Source: Erythrobasidium yunnanense (lineage: Eukaryota > Basidiomycota > Cystobasidiomycetes > Erythrobasidiales > Erythrobasidiaceae). Taken from it: DNA of 64,000 nt. The notes beneath the pieces are model-generated. The model worked only from the letters and a program-made list of their open reading frames with translations, made no database searches and was not told the DNA's origin. The DNA is taken from the NCBI GenBank assembly GCA_001600175.1, contig BCJC01000006.1, positions 1,899,781 through 1,963,780 of the forward strand. Reading direction: 5' to 3'. Position numbers and translations under genes: made by a program. This document shows positions 57,318-64,000 of the stretch, piece by piece; positions within the stretch are counted from its first letter, which is position 1; each line of letters starts with the position of its first letter.

Positions 57318-59177
57318 ATGGGTTGCGGTCAATCGGCGCCTGTCGAGGATACGGCTGCAAAGCAACGCCATGAAGAAATAGAGAAGCAGCTCAAGAAGGC
57401 TGAGAAGGAGGTATGCAAGCTGCCATATCGCTGTATTGGCATTCGCGAAGCCAGATCGTCCGAATCTAACATGGATGTATGCGTGCTCAGGCCCGTCAAG
57501 ACATTAAGATCCTCTTTCTGGGTGCTGGAGAGTCTGGCAGTGCGTTCGCATCTTCTATAACAGTGCTGGAAACGTGCTTAGACGCTTCACCTTATTCAGA
57601 ATCGACGGTCCTAAAGCAATTCAGGCTCATGTATGACAAGGCCATGGAGCAGGCAAGTCTGCATGGTGAAGGCAGTTTCAAAGAAACTAACAGTATATGT
57701 ATCGTCCATACAGGAAGAGCGCCTGGGCTATCGCGAAATCATTCTTGCCAACAGTACGTGCAAAGCGCCTCGATTCCGCATGATCAGCACAGTGAATTGA
57801 CTGCGATTTTCGCACAGCTTTCCAATCCCTTTCTGTCGTACTGGATGCTATGGAGATGCTTGGACTTTCTTTTGCGAATCCATCAAGTTCACAACATGCT
57901 CTCGTCATTGCCGACATTGGATCGTATCCAGAGGTTCGCACAAGGCTTTCCCTCTTGGCAGTACGATCCTAACATATGCCATAATGCACAGTGGCCTGTA
58001 CCACAAAGCGTCGCCAAGTCTGTGACTAATCTATATGCGGATCAAGGCGTCAAAAAAGCGATAGGTGCGGCATATACACGGCCTGCTGCAAAAGCCTCAA
58101 TGCTGATTGTTCATTGCATCACAGCAAGGAGGAACGAATTCCAGCTGAACGACTCAGCCGAGGTGTGTCCTCCTTATTGATCGAGCCCTTATTGTTGGAT
58201 GCAAAGACTGACAATCTCGGCTGCCTCTTTGTGACTTCAACAGTACTTCTTTGAAAATGTAGAGAGGACTACACAAGGGGGCTTTGTGCCCACAGATGAT
58301 GACATCCTTCGTTGCAGAGGTACAAGCTTAAATGAAGCGGAGGCGAAAGAGGCGCATATCTGACTGTCCCTGCAGTGAAAACAACGGGAATCAACGAAAC
58401 TATACTGAAGGTCGGAGAATTGCGGTATCGTCTGCTCGATGTCGGAGGGCAACGGACGGAACGTAGGAAATGGCTGAATTGCTTCGAGGTGCGCAATAAT
58501 TCAATGCACGGCGAACCTCTCTGACCAGTCGGTTATATACAGGATGTGACTGTTCTGCTCTTCCTCGTCGCTATTCAAGAATTCGATCAGACTCTATATG
58601 AAGATGAATCCGTGAATCGGTTGCAAGAGAGCATCACCCTCTTCGAGAGTGTGGCGAATTCGCGCTACTTCAGCAGTAGCTCTATTATCCTCTTTTTAAA
58701 CAAAATCGATCTGTTCAAAGCGAAACTCGAATCCGGAGCCAAACTGGTCGATTACTGCCCAGATTACGAAGGTTCAAACGATTATGAATCTGCGTGAGTC
58801 TTCGAGGAGGGCTTGTAGATTATGTGCTTGCTGACCCTGTCTCCTGCAGCTCCCTATTCATGGCGCGGAAATTCAAAGCTCTATATCGCAGCAAGAACGA
58901 GCTATGTAGGTCATGTTGCTTTTGACAGCGCTATGGCGGGCTGATACAGCATCTGGCACACAGATTCGCACTTTACTTGCGCAACGTATGTCACCGGTCT
59001 CCTATGTCATTTCTGCAAAGGCTAACCCATTCGATCAACAGCGACACGAAACAGGTTCGCGTTGTCTTGGTCAGCGTCAACGATACTATACTACGCAAGA
59101 ACCTTGCATACTCGTGCGTCTTATTCAGATGTCATGCAGGCTGCGACTGAATTACTCTCTGCAGTGGTCTGATGTAA
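57318..59177 (+). CDS. Heterotrimeric G protein alpha subunit
   Basis: Fourteen exons (57318-57410, 57491-57539, 57600-57652, 57714-57753, 57818-57933, 57992-58064, 58125-58162, 58244-58319, 58376-58488, 58543-58793, 58850-58905, 58964-58985, 59042-59113, 59165-59177) join in phase to 354 residues, the standard Galpha length. Begins MGCGQSA, with Gly2 for myristoylation and Cys3 for palmitoylation. G boxes: GAGESGKST (42-50), Arg finger in LRCRVKTTG (Arg179), DVGGQR (201-206, catalytic Gln205), FLNKIDL (270-273) and FTCATDT. The C-terminus is AYSGLM, without the pertussis-toxin Cys. Intron 3 has a GC donor (CAG|GCAAGT) and intron 5 a GTTCGC donor. Acts downstream of GPCRs in pheromone or nutrient sensing at the plasma membrane. 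Confidence 0.96.
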
Positions 59178-59503
59178 AGAGATCTACCTCCATCTATACA
59201 AACTGTCCAGGGAGCTGTCAGCAAGATGAAATAAACGCATGTATCTGACCGCAGACTCTTCTATATTGATGAAGGTTGCAGTGAAAGTCTGTAGTGTGAT
59301 CTATCGTAGTAGCCATTTCTTACGGCGCACTTTTGGGAAGTAAAGGCTTAGTAGGTCAGTGATTGGTAGGCAAGTACCATAGTGAAGCTATGGTTGTTGT
59401 ATGTATCCTTGGGCTGTCCTCCAGCAAATATTCTGATCCGCCATTCCCCGGCTTTGCTGAGCCTGTGGTTGCCTGCGATAGAACACCTACATGCTGGCTC
59501 AGG
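59178..59503. other. Intergenic region between two plus-strand genes
   Basis: 326 bp with the Galpha 3' end and the UPF2 promoter. Nothing else is seen. Confidence 0.5.
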
Positions 59504-62500
59504 ATGGCTGATGATAGCGCTGAAGTGCAGCGGCATCAGCGACGTGCTGAACTCCGGCGTGCCAATCAAGCAGCTTGGGAGAACGGTGGAGCCGAGGCTG
59601 AAGGTTTGGCAACATCGTCGAATCCGGGTCCCGAAAGCCAGTGTAACGTTTCGCTGCAGACCTTGGATCTCTGGATGCCTCTCTGAAACGTAATACTGCC
59701 TTCATCAAGCGCCTGCGAACCTCCCTTCATGCGCAAGATTCGGTATCGGCGCTCGTCAAAGAAGTCAACGCGCTGAGCCTGGAGAAGTATACGAGCGAGC
59801 TGGTTTCTGCTGCGATAGAAGGTCTAAGTCGCTGCAAAAGCGGCGCCGAAATAGCTGGAGCTGTCGAAGTAAGCAGAAGATAGCATCAGGCTTCGGCTGG
59901 CGAAAGAGTCTCAAGTTGCGGAAGAAGAACAGCTTTCTGATCTTCGATCCTTACTGTATTCAAAGGTCGTATCCTCTCTGCATCAGCGCTTCCCTGAACT
60001 GTTCTCGGTGCCCCTTGTCGCGAATCTACAAAGCTCTCTTTCACCACCTTCGAAAAGCTCACTGGCAGCTCTGACCGCAGAACAAAGAGATAGAGACGAG
60101 GCTTCACGTATCCTGCGGCAACGTGGGCTGCTACGAATATATGCAGAACTCGAGATAACCGGTGTGCATAGGCCGGACAAGCGCATCAGCTTTGGCGATG
60201 CTACATTCAGCGTCTTTCGAGACCTTGTGAGTGATCTTGTGTATCCACCTAAGCGACCAGGCAACTGACCGTTCCGTTCTGACAGCTTACAGCCGATAAG
60301 GACCTTTTAGTGGTTTCAATCCCGTTGGCCATTGCGTTTACCAAGCATCTAGGGAGCATATTTCTGTCAGCGCCTGAAGACGAGAACCACTCAACTCCGG
60401 CGCCAGACGAGGCAAACAGGGAAGGCGTCTTGGTTCCTACCCAACAGCGCGATAAGTTCAAGAAGCTGCTGGCGGCATATTATGAAGCTCTATCGCGACG
60501 TGCCGTGAAAGAGCATACTGTAAGATTAGCCGAGTAGCCGGCTGTCTTCAGCTGACAACCCGTCTTAGCACCTGCTAGAAACCGACCGTCGCAACCACGA
60601 TGCATATATTCGCAGCGGCGAAATCTTCGAAGATAGGGCGCAAAGCTACGAAAAGCTGGTCAAGGGTTGGGACAAGCTGTGGGCAGGTCTACAAAGGTGC
60701 GAACGGCATCGGAGTACATTGTGTCACGCTTACACTATCTCCGTACAGTCTGTCGGAGGCGTTGGCTGTTCCTTTACCTACGCTTCCGCCTCTTGCTTCT
60801 AATACAGTCGTGACTGGCTCTGGCAATTCTTTGCTGAATGCATTGAGTGACGATGCAGACGGATCAGGCGGCTCGAAGGGCATTTGGAATGACGAAGAAG
60901 AAAGGCGCTTTTATACAGATCTCCTAGACCTCAGAGGCGAGGTGCCTGGATCCTTGCTGAACAGTGCAAAGGACGGAGTGGACGCGTCTGTCAAGCAATC
61001 TGAGCTCATTGGCGCCGGTGATGCGGCCGAAGGCAAAGAAATGGCAGAGTAAGCTAGACACCGAACCGACGATACAGGCCCTTCAGATGACGCATTTCTC
61101 TGCTCCCTTCAGGCCTGCCGATGCAGAAGAAGGCCTAGCACCTGCCCCGGCTGCACAGCTATCTGCCTTGCTTGCCCGACTTCCCGAAATGAGCAGCAAA
61201 GAAGCTATGGACAAAGCTGCGGTTGACTTCACATTCCTTAACTCCAAGGCAGCCCGAAAGCGCTTGATCAAGGTACATAGACTGTTTTCCTAGCTCTGCT
61301 CGTCCCGATACTGATTACAAGTCTGTACTCCAGCTGGTAGCGGGAATACCTCGTCACCGGCTAGATCTTATACCCTACTATTCGAGATTAACGGCAACGC
61401 TCCATCAATACATGCCTGATATTGGCGGAGGCGTCATTGCGTTGGTAAGTTCCGAAATATGCTATACACATCTCGTGAGACTAACTTGAATATCGATGCT
61501 AGCTTGAGGACGATTTCAAATCGCTACAAAGGCGAAGGGCACAAGATTCCGCTCGTCAAGATCTAGCGGAGCAGCGTGCCAAGGTGGGAAAGCCCTATCC
61601 TAATGCTTTTTGATTCTGATACGTCTGGCCTAGACTGTGCGCTTTCTGTCGGAGCTCGCCAAATTTGGTGTCACGCCAGTACACTCAATATTGCATGTCA
61701 TCAAGACATCCTTAGACGACTTTACAGGACCTAGTATCGAGAATATCTGCATTGTGCTGGAAACATGCGGTAGATACCTTTTGCGAAGCGAGTCTACACG
61801 CGAAACGATGGCTGCGATGGTGCGTAAGCTGAACTGGACTCCTATGCTGGAAACTGACGATTCTGCAGCTGGATACGCTCAAGCGCAAGAAGAACGTCAC
61901 GAACCTCGATCAGCGCTACATTACCATGCTCGACAACGCTTATTATCAGTGCGATCCGCCTGATCGACCTGTCGTGGTGCCGAAAGAGCGTACACCAATG
62001 CAAATCTATATACGGCATCTACTATATGATGTGCTCGTCAAGGCAACCTTGGACAGGGTAGTCAAGCTGTTGCGCAAGTTGCATTGGGAAGATCCGCAAG
62101 TCGTACGCAAATTGTACAACTCTTTCACAAAAGTATGGAAAATCAAGTTTGGCGACATCTACCTCTTTGCCATTGTGCTGCATGACCTGGCTCGCTATCA
62201 TTCGGACTTTTGCGTGTCTGTCATCGATGGCGTACTGGAGAACATTACTATCGGGATGGAGGTGTGTACTTGTGTTTATGTGCTCAAGCTCTGCTGACCG
62301 GCTTGCAGCATAACAATTTCAAGTATAATCAACAACGAGTGGCTACCGTCAAATACCTTGGCGAGATGTATACGTATCGTATGGTGGATGCGCGTCTGGT
62401 GCTCGATACATTGTGGTCTTTGGTCACGTTCGGGCATCGTAAGTTCAGATGTAGGTCACCTCACAGTCTGAGCTGAAATCCGTCGACAGCGGACGGAAGG

Positions 62501-63313
62501 CCTGTGCCAGATACAGAATCATCTATCGATACGCCTGAAGACTTCTTTCGCATAAGATTGGTCTGCACTCTGTTAGACACCTGCGGTGTTTACTTCGATC
62601 GGGGCCTTCTGCGGAAGAAGATGGACCACTTTCTGGTATTTTTCCAAATGTACATCAAGTCAAAGCATGCTCTCCCCATGGATATTGGTTTCATGGTATC
62701 CGATACTTTCGAAACCTTGCGCCCCAAAATGGCGATGTACAGTACCTTCGATGAGGCAGCTGCTGCCGTCGATGCGATCTATACGACCAATCTACAGTAT
62801 CCCGATCTTGCGGAACCAGACCTCGAAGAAGACGGGCTTCGTCCAGATGGCCTTCAGGAAAGTAGCGAAGACGAGGCAGTGGTGACAGCAGGACCCGAAT
62901 CGACGGAAGATGAGAGTGACTTTTCAGACGACGAGCTTTCGTCGTCCGAGATCTCCAGTGAAGACGAAGCACAAATGGAGGAAGATGACGAATTCGCTCG
63001 CGAACTTGCAAAGATGATGGCGGAAAACAGCGGGGACGTGAGAAGGGCTGCTACCAATAAATCAGGCCTCGGAGACGTTAATCTGCCTGCAGTCAAGCGC
63101 CAGACCACCTCGGCAGACGCGCCCGCAGCTGGCCAGATGAACTTCACCCTTCTGATGAAGAAAGGTTCCAAGCAGCAGACTCGCTCGATGGCCGTACCGA
63201 GAGAGTCTGCACTTGCGATGCAGACTATGAGTAAGCAGGAGCGGGATCGGGCGGAGCAGCAACAGCTCAAAAAGCTGGTACTTGATTACGAACGGCGGTT
63301 CGGGGGGTCGTAG
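59504..63313 (+). CDS. UPF2: Nonsense-mediated decay factor Upf2 (three MIF4G domains)
   Basis: Thirteen exons (59504-59603, 59660-59868, 59966-60226, 60286-60519, 60569-60696, 60749-61048, 61113-61272, 61334-61444, 61503-61583, 61634-61819, 61869-62261, 62309-62438, 62490-63313) join in phase to 1038 residues. MIF4G-1 begins with SLDASLKRNTAFIKRLR, then RQRGLLRIYAELEITGV; MIF4G-2 has DFTFLNSKAARKRLIK and ENICIVLETCGRYLLRSEST; MIF4G-3 has VVRKLYNSFTKVWKIKFGDI, VVRK and HNNFKYNQQRVATVKYLGEM, typical of Upf2. An acidic linker (SEDEAVVTAGPESTEDESD, SSEDEAQMEEDDEFAREL) and the C-terminal Upf1-binding region (MNFTLLMKKGSKQQ, then a helix KLVLDYERRFG) complete it. It bridges Upf1 and Upf3 in degradation of premature-stop mRNAs. 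Confidence 0.97.
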
Positions 63314-63715
63314 GATGACACTCCATTATTCTTGTGTAGCTTTATAGGCGTGGAAGCTGTTGTCATCAATGGCAGTTCGTTCGATTCTGGTTTTTCTCTC
63401 TTTTTCGACAGGCGCAAGTGGGCATGGGCTACGGCGGGCTCAGAGGTTGCATGCTGTGTCGCAGATGACCATCAAGGCAACCCTTTCAAGCAAAGGCGAT
63501 GATTGTAGGAACCGGAACGTCGCCGAGCTTTTCTTCCTTCAGGCACAGCAGCCGCATGCGACCCAAGACTTCGCATGAGGTCGCAGCATGCCGCACAGCA
63601 ATAAAAATGAAACGACAGAGAGGTGTAGAAGGCTCTAGAGTCGCGCCAACCCCTCCACGCATTTTTTCGGCCTCCCTCGCATTTTTTCGCTTTTCCTCTC
63701 AAACAGGAAGGGGGA
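63314..63715. other. Intergenic region with small direct repeats
   Basis: About 400 bp after UPF2. It contains two copies of CGCATTTTTTCG (63658-63669 and 63679-63690) close to the poly-G run. No gene is seen. Confidence 0.5.
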
Positions 63716-63738
63716 GGGGGGGGGGGGGGGGGGGGGGG
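63716..63738 (+). repeat. 23-nt poly-G run
   Basis: An uninterrupted run of 23 G, preceded by GGGGA. It lies between UPF2 and the tRNA-Glu gene, about 30 bp from the tRNA 3' end. Homopolymers of this length are prone to replication slippage and assembly error. Confidence 0.9.
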
Positions 63739-63769
63739 AGAAGATGATATGTGGATGCTGCAAAAAGCT

Positions 63770-63854
63770 TCCCCGACTGGGAATCGAACCCAGCTCTCCC
63801 GCGAGCATTCAAGAGAATGAAAAGCGGAAATCTTAACCGATAGACGATCGAGGA
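63770..63854 (-). tRNA. tRNA-Glu, anticodon UUC, with a 14-nt intron
   Basis: The minus strand folds as a tRNA: acceptor TCCTCGA pairs with TCGGGGA, D-arm GTCT...AGAT, anticodon stem TCCGC with GCGGG, loop TTTTCA+C giving anticodon TTC, T-arm CTGGG-TTCGATT-CCCAG. A 14-nt insert (TTCTCTTGAATGCT) sits one base 3' of the anticodon, the standard place of nuclear tRNA introns. Total 85 nt, 71 without the intron. The B box GGTTCGATTCC is perfect. The 5' side is unusual: two further copies of the 5' half lie upstream (see findings). Confidence 0.9.
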
Positions 63855-64000
63855 CGTTCTGGCACTGAGGCCGATAGACGATTGCAATGCAGGCATCGTA
63901 ATCGCTAGACGATTCAGGAGTCTGAACTGTTAAAGGCGGATTACTGCTTGCGCAGCTACCCATTGTGCCATTCAACAGCCCATTTTCCCTCTTCCCTTGC
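63776..64000 (-). repeat. Right copy of a 225-bp inverted repeat
   Basis: Reverse-complement partner of 56026-56250. It includes all but the last six bases of the tRNA-Glu gene, plus about 145 bp of upstream flank, and continues to the window edge. Confidence 0.9.

Overview
The window is a stretch of nuclear DNA from a fungus, almost certainly a basidiomycete. Nearly every gene is broken by many short GT-AG introns (about 45-75 nt), genes are packed on both strands with 100-300 bp between them, and the protein set is fungal: PP1, lunapark, BCAS3, GH16, cofactor-independent phosphoglycerate mutase, Ubc9, a Galpha subunit and Upf2. Splice phases add up for every multi-exon model given here. The intron-rich, compact style would suit a small-genome Pucciniomycotina-type lineage, but the order cannot be fixed from this sequence alone.

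Left part (1-22.5 kb): a partial disordered protein, PP1 phosphatase, two small neighbouring proteins that each carry a PPxY motif and a C-terminal cysteine motif, a multi-pass membrane protein, a secreted or luminal protein of unknown family, the ER-shaping protein lunapark, a secreted GH16 glucanase, a 1.9 kb gap with several good splice sites but no coding potential, the WD40 protein BCAS3, and two small conserved-looking proteins.

Middle part (22.7-39.2 kb): isoaspartyl methyltransferase with an 11-nt microexon, an SGNH/GDSL esterase, a tandem pair of alpha/beta hydrolases whose upstream copy is frameshifted, a tiny Cys/His-rich gene with a 6-nt microexon, a formate/nitrite transporter beside an MFS transporter, and a tandem array of three paralogues of a protein family I do not recognise (35.1-39.2 kb). 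That array is the best candidate for something undescribed.

Right part (39.4-64 kb): 3-phosphoglycerate kinase divergent from a monocarboxylate-type MFS transporter with only 95 bp between start codons, UBC9, the RTR1/RPAP2 phosphatase, cofactor-independent phosphoglycerate mutase (two neighbouring steps of glycolysis within 9 kb), a proline/serine-rich EH-like protein, a cell-wall-sensor-like glycoprotein, a protein with three C-x4-C zinc-finger-like units, ESCRT-II Vps22/SNF8, a 2.8 kb gene-poor stretch, a 14-exon Galpha gene with a GC-AG intron, and UPF2. The gene-poor stretch and the right end share an inverted 225-bp repeat that ends inside an intron-containing tRNA-Glu gene.

The genes are housekeeping and signalling functions (mRNA decay, ER shape, endosomal sorting, SUMO, G-protein signalling, glycolysis) mixed with secreted enzymes and transporters. 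No operon-like logic is expected, and none is claimed beyond shared divergent promoters and tandem duplications.
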